Shown: piece after piece, positions 37,717-46,812 of the stretch
How the letters are laid out: every line of letters starts with the position of its first letter
How positions within the stretch are numbered: position 1 is the first letter of the stretch
Source of the DNA: Nocardia amamiensis NBRC 102102
GTDB taxonomy: Bacteria > Actinomycetota > Actinomycetes > Mycobacteriales > Mycobacteriaceae
Assembly (NCBI RefSeq): GCF_001612745.1
Contig: NZ_BDBA01000016.1
Location: 1 to 64,000 of the forward strand
Reading direction: 5' to 3'
DNA length: 64,000 bases
Notes under the pieces: generated by a model
Seen by the model: the letters and a program-made list of their open reading frames with translations, nothing else
Databases searched by the model: none
What the model was told of the DNA's origin: nothing
Made by a program: the position numbers and the translations under genes

Positions 37717-38223
37717 TTACGCGACAGCGAATCCATCTTCCAGATACGCCAGCGCTCCCTCAGCCCGAGCCCGGCGTGCTGCTGCCACGCGCCGAGCCAA
37801 CACGTCCGGCAGTCGCTCCGCAGCCTCAAGGTCATCGCACCACGCCCAGCTCCGAAGCTCCTCAGTCTGAAGGACTATGTCCGCTGTCTGATCGGCGCCG
37901 AGCACTCCACCATCAAAGACCAGCATCACCCCATCGCTGGGATAGAGACCAGGCGGCACCCAATCCACCACCAACAGCCGCCCCAAAGACACCGCCAGGC
38001 TCAGCTCCTCATGGATCTCGCGGACAACCGCGGCATAAGGCGACTCACAAGCCTCCACAACGCCGCCCGGCAGCTCCCAATAGTTCTTATACGTCGGCTC
38101 GACCAACAGCACCCGGTCCGACGCATCGACGAACAACGCTCCCGCCCCCATCCGCTTACGAGGCAGCCTGGCGATATCTTCAGCTCGTTCGGACTCCACG
38201 GAGCACAACACTATCCGTCGCAT
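37717..38223 (-). CDS. NUDIX hydrolase
   Basis: A 168-residue protein. The Nudix box GGVVEACESPYAAVVREIHE followed by EL matches the G-x5-E-x7-REUxEE pattern and provides the Mg2+-binding Glu residues. The preceding KNYWELPGG is typical. Substrate (nucleotide or other pyrophosphate) cannot be told. The start MRRIVLCSVESER at 38223 lies in front of the core by a normal distance. Confidence 0.85.
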   Translation of the reverse strand: MRRIVLCSVESERAEDIARLPRKRMGAGALFVDASDRVLLVEPTYKNYWELPGGVVEACESPYAAVVREIHEELSLAVSLGRLLVVDWVPPGLYPSDGVMLVFDGGVLGADQTADIVLQTEELRSWAWCDDLEAAERLPDVLARRVAAARRARAEGALAYLEDGFAVA

Positions 38224-38324
38224 ATCACGTAAGGACGAACGTGCTGCGTTCGATGAGCCTGCCCATGAAGCAGCCCCAGGCGCATGACGGTGCAGAGGCG
38301 GCACTGGGGCGTTCGTCAGCCAGC

Positions 38325-39605
38325 CTAGCGAATGGGGCGGCGCGGCACCGGGCGATTCGGTCCCGAGCTTCGGGTGTCGCCGTCCGGACTGGCCAGGCGC
38401 CGTTCCAGAGCGGTGAACGCGGTGATCGCCTCCGGTGACTCGAATGCCCGGTTGCGGCGGCCGACGGTGAGCTGGCGAAGGATTCCGGCTTCGGTCAAAC
38501 GCTCGATGGCGGAGTTCGTAGCGGGGAAACTGCGTCCGATCAGGGTTGCCGCAGTGGCGACGGTGAGGATCGGGGCGCCGACGAGCTTGCCGAGGAGCAA
38601 GTCCAGGGCGGAGTTCGCCCGCACCGGTTCCACCCGGTCTCGCCATGATCTTTGCAAGTCAGCAGCTTTCACTTCGAAAGCAGTCGCGTCCTCAGCCGCA
38701 CAAGTGCACGCGGCGGCGAAGCGCGACACCCAGGTATTCAGATCGTCGATGGCTTGCTCCGAATCGGCTGCACCGATGTGCCGGAAGCGATTCAGACCGT
38801 CGATGTAGCTGTCGCTCCACGTGGCGAGGATCAGCGACACCGGCGCGACGACGCGTTCGGCTACACCGCGGCGGCGCAGTACCAGATGGATCAATGCCCG
38901 CCCGGTTCGGCCGTTGCCGTCGATGAACGGATGGATGGTCTCGAACTGCGCGTGTGCGATGGCGGCTTGGGCGACGGCTGGCAGGTCGTCGCTGTTACAG
39001 AAGGCGACCAGGTCCTTCATCAACCCAGGCACATAATCCGGCGGTGGTGGGACGAATTCGGCGGAGCAGGGGTTGAAAGAGCTGCCGCCGATCCAGTTCT
39101 GCACGTCCCGCAGGCATCCGCCGTGCTGCGCGATTCTGGTGCCGGACAGCAACCGTCGATGAATCTCGAGCAGATCATCCACGGTAATCGACTCACCACG
39201 AGCGACCGCAGTGGCCGCCACGGCCATCGCGTCGATGTTTGCGAGCACCTCGGCGGCGGTCACGTCGGATGGTGTGCCCTCGAGCTCCCGCGCTGCCTCC
39301 GCGCGCAGAAGTCGACGCGCGCCGATTTCCAGGCCCTCGATCCGCGAGGATGCGATGGCCTCGGCGCGCAGCAGCAATCGGGACAGCGCCTCCGTCTCGA
39401 CCAGCGCCTTCGCCTCGGTATCGAGGCGGGTGATCGCCACTTCCGCGTCAACGACGTCAGCGGCGGTCTCGCTGGTCAGCGCAATGCGGCGGCCGACCAG
39501 AGGATCGGGCAGATATACCTGGTACGTGCCGGAGCCACGGTCTCTGCGGGACAGACCGCTGCCATCCAGGTTGCCGATCCAACTCCGCTGTGCAAACTTA
39601 GCCAT
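38325..39605 (-). CDS. Fic-family AMP-transferase with wHTH domain
   Basis: A 426-residue protein. Catalytic motif HPFIDGNGRTGR (His accepts the transfer chemistry; Asp/Glu-side binds Mg-ATP). An N-terminal inhibitory helix SSRIEGLE matches (S/T)xxxE(G/N), so it is a self-inhibited class II Fic. The C-terminal 100 residues resemble a winged helix (SFPATNSAIERLTEAGIL). It transfers AMP to protein hydroxyls. The target is unknown. The SD and start are embedded next to a 36-bp palindrome, suggesting auto-repression. Confidence 0.9.
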   Translation of the reverse strand: MAKFAQRSWIGNLDGSGLSRRDRGSGTYQVYLPDPLVGRRIALTSETAADVVDAEVAITRLDTEAKALVETEALSRLLLRAEAIASSRIEGLEIGARRLLRAEAARELEGTPSDVTAAEVLANIDAMAVAATAVARGESITVDDLLEIHRRLLSGTRIAQHGGCLRDVQNWIGGSSFNPCSAEFVPPPPDYVPGLMKDLVAFCNSDDLPAVAQAAIAHAQFETIHPFIDGNGRTGRALIHLVLRRRGVAERVVAPVSLILATWSDSYIDGLNRFRHIGAADSEQAIDDLNTWVSRFAAACTCAAEDATAFEVKAADLQRSWRDRVEPVRANSALDLLLGKLVGAPILTVATAATLIGRSFPATNSAIERLTEAGILRQLTVGRRNRAFESPEAITAFTALERRLASPDGDTRSSGPNRPVPRRPIR

Positions 39606-39610
39606 GACTC

Positions 39611-39649
39611 CTCCTTATTTAAGGTTAGCATCTAACCTTAAATAAGGAG
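39611..39649. promoter_or_regulatory. perfect palindrome at the fic start
   Basis: Two perfect 18-base arms (CTCCTTATTTAAGGTTAG and complement, 39611-39628 and 39632-39649) flank the trinucleotide CAT. The inner arm covers the fic ribosome site. It is AT-rich in a GC-rich genome. The central AAGGTTAG/CTAACCTT resembles a DtxR/IdeR half-site pair, but with a three-base rather than one-base centre. Confidence 0.8.
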
Positions 39650-39655
39650 GCCAGG

Positions 39656-39906
39656 TGTAGAAGCGCCATTTCGCGCAGGCACACGCGGGCAGAGACCGAA
39701 CTTGCGGTAGACCGCGTGCGGGCGGCCGCACCGCTGGCGGCGGGTGTAGGCGCGGACCGCGCACTACGGCTTGGCGTTGGCTTTGTTTCTCCTTGAACGG
39801 GAAGCCGAGGTGCTCAAGCAGGGCACGGCCTTCTCCGTTGTTGATCGGGTGGTCACTACGGCGATGTCCGTACCGCGCGGGCGGTCGATCTTGCGCGCCG
39901 ACGACC
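39656..39906 (-). pseudogene. decayed copy of rpsN 3' part joined to rplE 3' part
   Basis: This stretch aligns with 50338-50605 over most of its length. It includes the rpsN zinc-finger segment and the end of rplE (gene end through the [11 protein letters not shown] region), with scattered substitutions and indels. About 30 bases holding the rpsN start and the rpsN-rplE junction are deleted, so neither gene can be made. Confidence 0.85.
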
Positions 39907-40318
39907 TCCACGCCGCCCCCGTACCGGCGGCGTTCCCGCCAACTCAACTGATCACGCAGTCCGGCTGGAGTATCAGATTGCTGCACAACGCCGAGACGCA
40001 CCGGTAGACCGAGAACGCACCGAACGATATCGGCATGCTCGCCCCGAAGTAGTGCGTCTTGACAGCGCCGAAACGAAAGTTTCGGGCAGCCGCCCGATGT
40101 GACGGCGAGGTCGGCGACAGCATTCGCTCTCGATTTGCCGAACCCTCATGCCGGAGGCGAATTATCCTGCTGCTCAATCGGTTCCACATTGTGGACAATC
40201 TCACAAGGTTTGCCTTGTTGACCGTGCAGTCGCTACCAATAGTGCGTTCGGTTCACACGACACGACGTTCGATTCGTCCACGTCGGGGGGTATCGGGGGT
40301 CGGGAGGGAATGAATTCA
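39907..40318. other. intergenic upstream of secreted-protein gene
   Basis: No gene recognised. Contains the presumed promoter of the gene at 40319 and short unrelated open frames only. Confidence 0.4.
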
Positions 40319-40978
40319 ATGTTCTATCGCGCTGCAATGCGTATCGGTCGTAAGGCGCTCATCGGTGCGCTGCCGCTGGCCGTGGCGACTACGTTCGCCG
40401 GTGCCGGAGCCGCATCGGCCACCAACTACGCCGATCAGCAGGCGAAGTTGGCCCAGGCGATCTCGACGTCGGGCACGTCCGAGGACATCGGCTACAACAC
40501 TACGGTCGCGCCGGACCTGCGCACCGTCTCCACCACGCTGGATGCCGCCACGTTCCAGCTCGGCGAGGCCTCGATCAAGGTCGTGAACAAGGCCGGCGCA
40601 GCGGTCACCGAGGTTCCGCGCACGCTGGCCACGCCGTCCGGTACCACCATCGCCCTTGATGCCAAGGTGTCCGAGGACGGCCGCACGCTGTCGGTGACCA
40701 CACCTGAGGTCTCGGCAGCGACGGGCGCGGAGTTGAAGGACATCGCGACCAATCCGGGGGCGCAGTACCCGGATCCGGTCATGAACGGTGCCGCCGCGGG
40801 CGCGGGTGTCGGTGCGGTCGTCGCCCTCATCACCTGCATTCCGACCGTGGCGGCCTTCGTCGTCGGCTACGTGCTGTGCGCGGCGGTCGGCGTGGTGACC
40901 ACCGCCATCCTGGGTGCGGTGGTCGGCGCGGTCGTGGGTACGGTCGCGCCCGATGTCATTCCGCAGGTGCTGCCCTGA
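40319..40978 (+). CDS. secreted hypothetical protein with hydrophobic C-terminus
   Basis: A 219-residue protein. Signal peptide: basic MFYRAAMRIGRKALIG, hydrophobic core, cleavage after GAGAASA. The mature part is a beta-rich domain of about 110 residues (LDAATFQLGEASIKVVN...). A Gly/Ala/Val zipper-like hydrophobic tail follows, with two Cys (ITCIPTVAAFVVGYVLCAAV). The ATG at 40319 has GGAGGG ten bases upstream; an ATG at 40310 is too close. A fragment of this gene is also found at 47616-47673. Probably cell-envelope located; function unknown. Confidence 0.75.
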   Translation: MFYRAAMRIGRKALIGALPLAVATTFAGAGAASATNYADQQAKLAQAISTSGTSEDIGYNTTVAPDLRTVSTTLDAATFQLGEASIKVVNKAGAAVTEVPRTLATPSGTTIALDAKVSEDGRTLSVTTPEVSAATGAELKDIATNPGAQYPDPVMNGAAAGAGVGAVVALITCIPTVAAFVVGYVLCAAVGVVTTAILGAVVGAVVGTVAPDVIPQVLP

Positions 40979-41012
40979 CAATCAGCGATTGACCTGCTGA
41001 GCTGAAGTCGCG

Positions 41013-41051
41013 AAAGGCGCTGCGGCGGACACGATCCGCCGCAGCGCCTTT
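41013..41051 (+). terminator. strong hairpin terminator
   Basis: Perfect 17-bp inverted repeat (AAAGGCGCTGCGGCGGA and complement) with a five-base loop and ending in TTTCTT, 35 bases after the secreted-protein gene. Confidence 0.9.
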
Positions 41052-41495
41052 CTTGGTATCAACCCCGATCACCCGCGTCTCGGGCAGAAGAACTGCGCGG
41101 CCTGTTTCGTGCACGCGCTTCACTGGTCGGCAATCACGGTTCATCCGGCGTCACAACTGTTTCGGCGAGATTTCATCCGTCGCTCGATGGCTGCGAGGCA
41201 GCTTGTTCGGCGGTACCGGCCGTGCCGAATCTGATATTCGCGCGTCCCCATCGAGCACCCTGTCCCACCGGTGAGAGCGGTCAGCGCCGGGCAGCTCTGG
41301 AGTTGGTGGCGGTAGCCGAGTTCGGCGAATCTGAGCAAATGGTCTGTGAACTGCGGCTGACGCAGAGAGAGGCCCATTCAGGAAACCGGCGGCCAACCGA
41401 CCGGAACAGCTCAACCTCTGTTCACGGATTGGCACGGTTGCCCCAATAACGTCGAGTCCGTCGATGCTTCGGCGAGACCTACGTCAGGGGTTGCG
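41052..41495. other. intergenic, no gene recognised
   Basis: About 440 bases between the terminator and the phosphoesterase gene. Open frames on the minus strand around 41141-41377 lack ribosome sites and family features. Confidence 0.4.
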
Positions 41496-42968
41496 ATGGG
41501 CTACCACGAGCCTTCCCGCAGGACCATGCTCACCGCGCTTGCCGCAGTAGCCGCGCTTCCGGTCGGCGGATTGGCGCTGCTCGCGCCCCAGTCGCTGTCG
41601 ATGCGAGCCCGGGATCTGGAGCTGATCACCGTGAGCGATCAGTCGGTTGCGGTCAGCTGGACGACCGCCGCGGCTGACCCGATCGGGCGCTGGCGGCCGG
41701 TCGAAGCGGACACCGAACTCGCACTCGGACCGGCGGATTCGCGTAAGCCGCTGCCGGTGGTGCACTTCGACGCCACACCCACCGCGTTCCACTACGTCGA
41801 AGTCACCGGGCTCGAACCCGGCAGACGCTACCGGTTGGAGGCCCGCTCCCGAGGCGTGCCGGCAGTTTCGGGTATGACGATGCGCTGGTGGAATGACGAG
41901 CAAGAACACGAGTTCGCCACCCTTACACCGCCGCCGGGGCGGCTGCTGCGCACCATCGCGCTAGCCAATGACCTGCACTTCGGCGAGGAGGTAAGCGGGC
42001 AGCTCGTGGCCGCGCTGCCGACCGGTGTGCGGCAGGAGCCCGGGACGGACCCGTATCCGGAGGTGATGCTGGACGCGCTGCTGACCGACGTGCGCGAGCT
42101 GGATCGCAACGTCGACCACCTGGTCTTGGCAGGCGACCTGACCAATGCCGGCACCCCGACGGAATCGCGCGATCTGAGGCGCTGGCTGGACAATTGGGGC
42201 ACCCTCGGCCGAGACCTGTTGGTGTGCCGCGGCAATCATGACCGGCCGCGGGTCGGCGCGGGCTGGCGGTCGGGTCAGCGACTGCCGGGGACCGAGCACC
42301 ACGACTGCTGGGGCCCGCACTTCCTCCCTCGACAGCGACTATCCAGCTATGACCTGGACGGCCTGCGGGTGATCGGGCTCGACACCACCGAACTCGACGG
42401 CTCCGGCGGGCGAATCGACGCCGAGCAGATGTCCCGGCTGCGCAGCGTGCTGCGCGATGAACCCGAGCAGCCGACACTGGTTTTCGGCCACCATCCGGTG
42501 ACTCGGGAGTCGGCGATGACCAACCTCGGCGGTCCCGGCTTCGTACTCAACCGGCACGACGCGGCCACCTTGCACCAGCTCTACGGGCGCTCCCCCGGAG
42601 TATTCCTGCACCACAGTGGGCACACGCATCGCAATCGGCGCACACGCCCGGACACCCCCATCCCGGTGGAGTTCCTGGAGGTGGCCTCGATCAAGGAATA
42701 CCCCGTCGGCTACGCGCTGCTGCGGCTGTACGAGGGCGGGTACATGGTTACCTTCCAGACCACCCGCACGTCCGCCGCCCGGCGCTGGAGCACCCGCACC
42801 CGCAGCCAGCTGTTCGGGCTGCAGCCACGCTACAGCCTGGGATCGCTAGCCGACCGAAACCATGTGGTGCGCCGCGATCTGTCCGGGATCGAGCAGGTAC
42901 CGCGCCCACGCAAGGCCGCGGCGCATCAGTGCCAGCACCGTGGACTTCGCACTGCCGCTCAGCGATAG
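41496..42968 (+). CDS. Tat-exported metallophosphoesterase
   Basis: A 490-residue protein. The N-terminus SRRTMLTALAAVAALPVGG is a twin-arginine signal. Residues 40-140 form a fibronectin-like beta domain as in purple acid phosphatases. The catalytic part has NDLHFGEE, LAGDLTNAG, CRGNHDR, FGHHP and HSGHTHRN, the five blocks that bind two metals. Substrate unknown (phosphomonoester or diester). It is a single gene, convergent with the SRPBCC gene. Confidence 0.85.
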   Translation: MGYHEPSRRTMLTALAAVAALPVGGLALLAPQSLSMRARDLELITVSDQSVAVSWTTAAADPIGRWRPVEADTELALGPADSRKPLPVVHFDATPTAFHYVEVTGLEPGRRYRLEARSRGVPAVSGMTMRWWNDEQEHEFATLTPPPGRLLRTIALANDLHFGEEVSGQLVAALPTGVRQEPGTDPYPEVMLDALLTDVRELDRNVDHLVLAGDLTNAGTPTESRDLRRWLDNWGTLGRDLLVCRGNHDRPRVGAGWRSGQRLPGTEHHDCWGPHFLPRQRLSSYDLDGLRVIGLDTTELDGSGGRIDAEQMSRLRSVLRDEPEQPTLVFGHHPVTRESAMTNLGGPGFVLNRHDAATLHQLYGRSPGVFLHHSGHTHRNRRTRPDTPIPVEFLEVASIKEYPVGYALLRLYEGGYMVTFQTTRTSAARRWSTRTRSQLFGLQPRYSLGSLADRNHVVRRDLSGIEQVPRPRKAAAHQCQHRGLRTAAQR

Positions 42969-43042
42969 CAAGCGGAGCCGCGGTTCGAGTTCGGCGCGAT
43001 CCGCGCGGCGAGACGAGATGTGCTGGGCGACATGGTGTTGTC

Positions 43043-43696
43043 CTAGCGTTCGGCGGCTGCCCGCAGGTTGGCCAGCCAGGCTTCGAGTCCTGCGCCGAGG
43101 AAATGGGTGGAGGTCGGTACATCTGCTTCGACTTGGGCTCCGTTCCAGTTCTCCTCGGTGCGTACGAGGACGCCGTCGTCGACGGGGGTGAAGGTCCAGA
43201 CGTGAGTGCCGCCATCGATGCTCAGCCCGTCGCCGGTCGCCGGGCCGGTCCAGCGGATGCACCGGCCGGGTTGTATTTGCTGGACGGTGGAGGTGATGGT
43301 CAGGGTGGTCGCGGGAGTGGTGGCGGTGGCGGGAGCGGGCGTGGTCCATCGGAACTGCGAGCCCGGCTGTAGTGGCCCCGAGTCCAAGCGCTCCATGCTG
43401 GTGACCGGCTTCTGCCAGGTCGGCCAGCGTTCCACATCGGTCTGCAGGTGCCAGATGGTTTCCAGCGGCGCCTTGATCAGGGCCTCGGTCCGGTAGTGGA
43501 TCGGCGCGGCGGGATCGATGCCCTTCCCCTCGCAGGTCAGCGGTGCCGGGTCCGCTGTGGGGCCGTCGGCGAGCGCGGGAGTCGCGGTGGCGCACAGGAT
43601 TCCGGCGGTGAGCGCGAGCAGGGCATGCCCGGAGCGACGGGCGATGCCGGAGGTGAGTCGAGCCTTGGGGGTTCTGGAGGGGCGAGTGTCGATCAT
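43043..43696 (-). CDS. secreted SRPBCC-family protein
   Basis: A 217-residue protein with an N-terminal signal peptide (RSGHALLALTAGILCATATP, then ALA) and a START/SRPBCC fold (IKAPLETIWHLQTDVERWPT and TFTPVDDGVLVRTEENW). AGGAG precedes the ATG at 43696. It is divergent from the TetR gene at 43837, with shared operators. It may bind a hydrophobic ligand outside the membrane; this is inference. Confidence 0.75.
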   Translation of the reverse strand: MIDTRPSRTPKARLTSGIARRSGHALLALTAGILCATATPALADGPTADPAPLTCEGKGIDPAAPIHYRTEALIKAPLETIWHLQTDVERWPTWQKPVTSMERLDSGPLQPGSQFRWTTPAPATATTPATTLTITSTVQQIQPGRCIRWTGPATGDGLSIDGGTHVWTFTPVDDGVLVRTEENWNGAQVEADVPTSTHFLGAGLEAWLANLRAAAER

Positions 43697-43723
43697 GGTC
43701 CTACTCCTCGTTGACGGGCGATT

Positions 43724-43794
43724 GGTTATCACCTCTTTTGTAAGTTAGAAGCTATAACCAACCTTGGTGAGAGTCAAGAGCAAAAGTGATAACC
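43724..43794. promoter_or_regulatory. inverted operator pair between SRPBCC and TetR genes
   Basis: GGTTATCACCTCTTTTG (43724-43740) and CAAAAGTGATAACC (43781-43794) are near-complementary, differing by a two-base insertion. They flank an AT-rich promoter zone that serves both divergent genes. Likely TetR binding sites. Confidence 0.6.
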
Positions 43795-43836
43795 TCTAAC
43801 CAGTTCGGTGACGCGCAGCCGGGAAAGGAGTTGTCC

Positions 43837-44493
43837 ATGACGGACACAGATGCGAAGAGCCCGCGTGAGCGCTATCGGGTACAGATGCGCGCCGAGATCA
43901 AGGAGTGCGCCTGGCAGCAGATCGCCACGGCGGGTGCGTCCGCGCTGTCGCTCAACGCGATCGCCAAGCAGGTCGGCATGAGCGGGCCCGCCCTGTACCG
44001 GTACTTCGCCAGCCGCGACGAGTTGATCACCGCACTCATTCGTGACGCCTACCGAAGTCTCGCCGACACCCTCCGGGCAGCGCGCGACTCCGGTGCCGAT
44101 GTGGCCGGACTCGCCTACGCCATTCGGGAATGGGCCTTGGCACATCCGCAGCGGTACTTCCTCATCTACGGCACACCCGTCCCCGGCTACCACGCGCCCG
44201 ACGACACCACGGAAATCTCCGACGAAATCATGACGATGCTGATCGAGGCCTTCTCCGCGCTGCCCTCCGGCAAGTCGGCGACACCGTTCGACGCCGATCT
44301 CGAGCACCATCACCGATCGGGCGACGGCGACTCGGTGCCGGTCGCCACCCTCCACCGCGCCGTGTCCTTCTGGACCCGCATGCACGGCGTGCTCTCACTC
44401 GAACTCGCCGGTCACTTCAGCGGCATGGGGTTCGACCCCGCCCTGCTGTTCGCCGACGAGTTGAATTCCCTGGTGGACGCGCCGCAAGTATGA
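43837..44493 (+). CDS. TetR-family transcriptional regulator
   Basis: A 218-residue protein. HTH in residues 20-65 (SLNAIAKQVGMSGPALYRYF) and a TetR C-terminal ligand domain of the TetR_C_13/WHG type. The ATG at 43837 follows AAAGGAG. Probably represses itself and the divergent SRPBCC gene. Confidence 0.85.
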   Translation: MTDTDAKSPRERYRVQMRAEIKECAWQQIATAGASALSLNAIAKQVGMSGPALYRYFASRDELITALIRDAYRSLADTLRAARDSGADVAGLAYAIREWALAHPQRYFLIYGTPVPGYHAPDDTTEISDEIMTMLIEAFSALPSGKSATPFDADLEHHHRSGDGDSVPVATLHRAVSFWTRMHGVLSLELAGHFSGMGFDPALLFADELNSLVDAPQV

Positions 44494-44523
44494 CGACGCG
44501 GTTCAACAGATGCCCGCCGGCGG

Positions 44524-45543
44524 TCATTCGTCCAGGAACCGCAAGAGCTCGGTGGTGACGAATCGGGGGTTCTCTTCGACGAGCCAGTGCCCCGCGTTCG
44601 GCACGTCGACAGCGCGCACAATGTCGGTCATGCGGGGGGCTACCGTGGCTCGGACCGCGTCGAGTTGCCCCTGGGCGGTCATCAGCAGAGTCGGGACCGA
44701 TATCGGTGTGGCTGCCACGGTGTCGCGGACGTCTTTGTCGAGAGCGCGGTAGAGCTCGAAGCCAGCCGACAGGACCGGAAGGCGACGGTAAGTCCGTGCG
44801 TACTCGTCGATTTCGGCGTCGCTGAACGGGGACCGATCAGAGGTGCCGCCGAACGCCGTGCCACCGAAGGAGACTTGAGGGTAGAACAGCGCCAGGTATT
44901 CCCGCACGTCGTCGCTGACGACCTCCTCGGCGACACGTCTCTGGGCGTGGAAGGCGATGTGCCAGCTCAATGAGCGGTACGTGGACGCGTCGATGGCGGG
45001 CCCGGGCAGCGGCAGGTCGAGGTAGCCGAGACGTGCGGTGTCACCGGGAAATTGGCTGGCGTACTGGAAGGCTACCGCGGCGCCGAAATCGTGCCCGACG
45101 ACGCGGGCGTCGCGGACTCCCAGCCGGTCGGCGATCAAGGTGTGCACGTACCGCGCCAGGGTGGCCTTGTCGTATCCGGTCGGTGTGCCCGTGCTGTCCC
45201 CCAGCCCGGGAAGATCGACGGCGTAGACGGTGTGATGTTCGGCGAGTGCGGGCATGATCGGCCACCAGCCGTACCAGGTCTGCGGCCAACCATGGATCAG
45301 CACTACCGGCGTTCCGCTGCCGCCGGTCACGTAATGCATGCGAACGCCGGAGATGTCGGCGAACTCGTGCCGGAAAGTGTTCTCGAACGCGGGGTCGCCC
45401 TGGGTCGCAGCGGCATAGGGAGCGACGTCGGGGGTGGTCGTGGAGCAGGCCGCGGCGCCCATCGTGATCAGGAGGGTGAGCGCGACGGTAGCCATCGCGC
45501 GTGCGGATCGGAGGAGGCCGTGCGGCCGGGTCGCGGTGATCAT
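44524..45543 (-). CDS. lipoprotein alpha/beta hydrolase (epoxide-hydrolase-like)
   Basis: A 339-residue protein. The signal peptide ends in a lipobox-like GAAAC, predicting a lipid-anchored protein. The hydrolase core has LIHGWPQTWYGW and GHDFGAAVAF (Asp nucleophile) and a C-terminal His in NAGHWLVEENP, a pattern of epoxide hydrolases and dehalogenases. The ATG at 45543 starts MITATRPHG. It is followed upstream by the DinB and methyltransferase genes on the same strand. Confidence 0.8.
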   Translation of the reverse strand: MITATRPHGLLRSARAMATVALTLLITMGAAACSTTTPDVAPYAAATQGDPAFENTFRHEFADISGVRMHYVTGGSGTPVVLIHGWPQTWYGWWPIMPALAEHHTVYAVDLPGLGDSTGTPTGYDKATLARYVHTLIADRLGVRDARVVGHDFGAAVAFQYASQFPGDTARLGYLDLPLPGPAIDASTYRSLSWHIAFHAQRRVAEEVVSDDVREYLALFYPQVSFGGTAFGGTSDRSPFSDAEIDEYARTYRRLPVLSAGFELYRALDKDVRDTVAATPISVPTLLMTAQGQLDAVRATVAPRMTDIVRAVDVPNAGHWLVEENPRFVTTELLRFLDE

Positions 45544-45572
45544 GTGTTCCTGTCTTGGAGAGGGTGATCGGG

Positions 45573-46073
45573 TCAGCGCCCGGTCGTGCCGTCGATGAGT
45601 TCGCGGAGGATGTCCGCGTGGCCCGCGTGGCGGCCGGTCTCCTCGATCATGTGGGTAAGCGCCCAGCGGACGCTGGGAGCGGGGCGCCCCGGCCGCGACC
45701 GCGGGAGGGGTGCGCCGAGATCGGTGCACCCGTCGAGAATGTCGTTCGCGCGCTCGACCGTGGCTCGGTAGCGCGCGACGACATCGGCCACGCTGTCCGC
45801 AGGCGACGCCAGGAAAGTCGCCTGCCAATCGGTCACAGTGTCCCCGAGGAAGATCGAGCGCTCGACGAAGGTCAGGTGCTCGAGCAGCCCGAGCAGGTTC
45901 GTGCCCGACGGCACCGCGGCCGTTCGCACCTGCGGTTCGGGTGCGCCGTCGACCTTCGCGGCAATCGAGGCCCGGAGGTAGTCGAGGAATGCGCGCAGGG
46001 TCTTGGTCTCACTGCTTCCGGTTCGGGGCGGCGGGGTGTCGTCCCAGCGCTTGCGGCGCGAGATGGCAGGCAC
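45573..46073 (-). CDS. DinB-family protein (DUF664, mycothiol-transferase-like)
   Basis: A 166-residue four-helix protein. Metal-ligand histidines lie in LEHLTFVERS and in HMIEETGRHAGHADILRE. The latter is the hallmark of actinobacterial DUF664 proteins related to mycothiol-dependent enzymes. GTG start at 46073 with AAGGAG seven bases upstream. Confidence 0.85.
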   Translation of the reverse strand: MPAISRRKRWDDTPPPRTGSSETKTLRAFLDYLRASIAAKVDGAPEPQVRTAAVPSGTNLLGLLEHLTFVERSIFLGDTVTDWQATFLASPADSVADVVARYRATVERANDILDGCTDLGAPLPRSRPGRPAPSVRWALTHMIEETGRHAGHADILRELIDGTTGR

Positions 46074-46098
46074 GGTGGTCTCCTTCGTCGGAGGCGCA

Positions 46099-46725
46099 TC
46101 AGGCGGTGCGGCGGATGAGCAGGACATGGTCGGTGACCTCGGCGGTGCGCGCGTCCGGTCCCGTCGCGATCCGCCGGGGAGCGTCGGCCCGCTCGACCGT
46201 CCACGCCGCCGGATCCAGAGCGATACCCGCGGCGACCTCCTGCGGGCTCGGGTACCGGTGGCCGTGATCCTGATTCCACGACCATGGCGCGGTCGAGCCG
46301 TGGTCGACGACCAGCAGTCGGCCGCCCGGACGCAAAGCGTGCGCGGCCAGGCGCAGGACGGTGGCCCTGTCCAGGTCGAACGGGGTGTGCAGGTAGTGGG
46401 CGGAGATCAGGTCGAACCGGTCCTGTGGGAAGGACTCGCGCAGATCGTGCCGCTCCGCGACGACGCGGTCGGCCAGGCCGTGCGTGCGGGCGAGGTCGGC
46501 GAGCCGCGCGACCGCCACGGCTGAGATGTCGATGGCGGTGACGTGCCAGCCCCGGCGGGCGAGCCACAGCGCGTCGCCGCCGTCTCCACATCCGAGGTCC
46601 AACGCGACTCCCGGCGATAGGCTCGAAACCGTTTCGGCGAGACGGTAATTCGGTTGCGGGTCAATGGCCGGTGTGCGGGCGGCGTAGACGCCGTCCCAGA
46701 ACGTGACCGCATCGGTGGTGTTCAT
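46099..46725 (-). CDS. SAM-dependent methyltransferase
   Basis: A 208-residue class I methyltransferase. Motif I LDLGCGDGGDALWLA, acidic loop AIDISAVAV, and the post-core ALRPGGRLLVVDHG. Resembles small tellurite-resistance/TehB-like enzymes. The ATG at 46725 has AAGGAG upstream. Divergent from the XRE-cupin regulator. Confidence 0.85.
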   Translation of the reverse strand: MNTTDAVTFWDGVYAARTPAIDPQPNYRLAETVSSLSPGVALDLGCGDGGDALWLARRGWHVTAIDISAVAVARLADLARTHGLADRVVAERHDLRESFPQDRFDLISAHYLHTPFDLDRATVLRLAAHALRPGGRLLVVDHGSTAPWSWNQDHGHRYPSPQEVAAGIALDPAAWTVERADAPRRIATGPDARTAEVTDHVLLIRRTA

Positions 46726-46785
46726 CGAGGCTCCTTCGGTCGGGACACGCTCAGTCTTTCCCGACGCAGCACGATGTGGCACGCA

Positions 46786-46806
46786 ATCTTGCGGTTCCGG
46801 CAAGAT
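46786..46806. promoter_or_regulatory. palindromic operator between methyltransferase and XRE-cupin genes
   Basis: ATCTTGC / GCAAGAT separated by seven bases, ending six bases before the GTG of the regulator. Likely self-binding site of the XRE-cupin regulator controlling both divergent genes. Confidence 0.55.
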
Positions 46807-46812
46807 GCTCTC

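Noticed and set aside
41141..41435. Short minus-strand frames between the secreted protein and the phosphoesterase
   Set aside because: No ribosome site, family similarity or neighbour coupling; likely chance openness in high-GC DNA.
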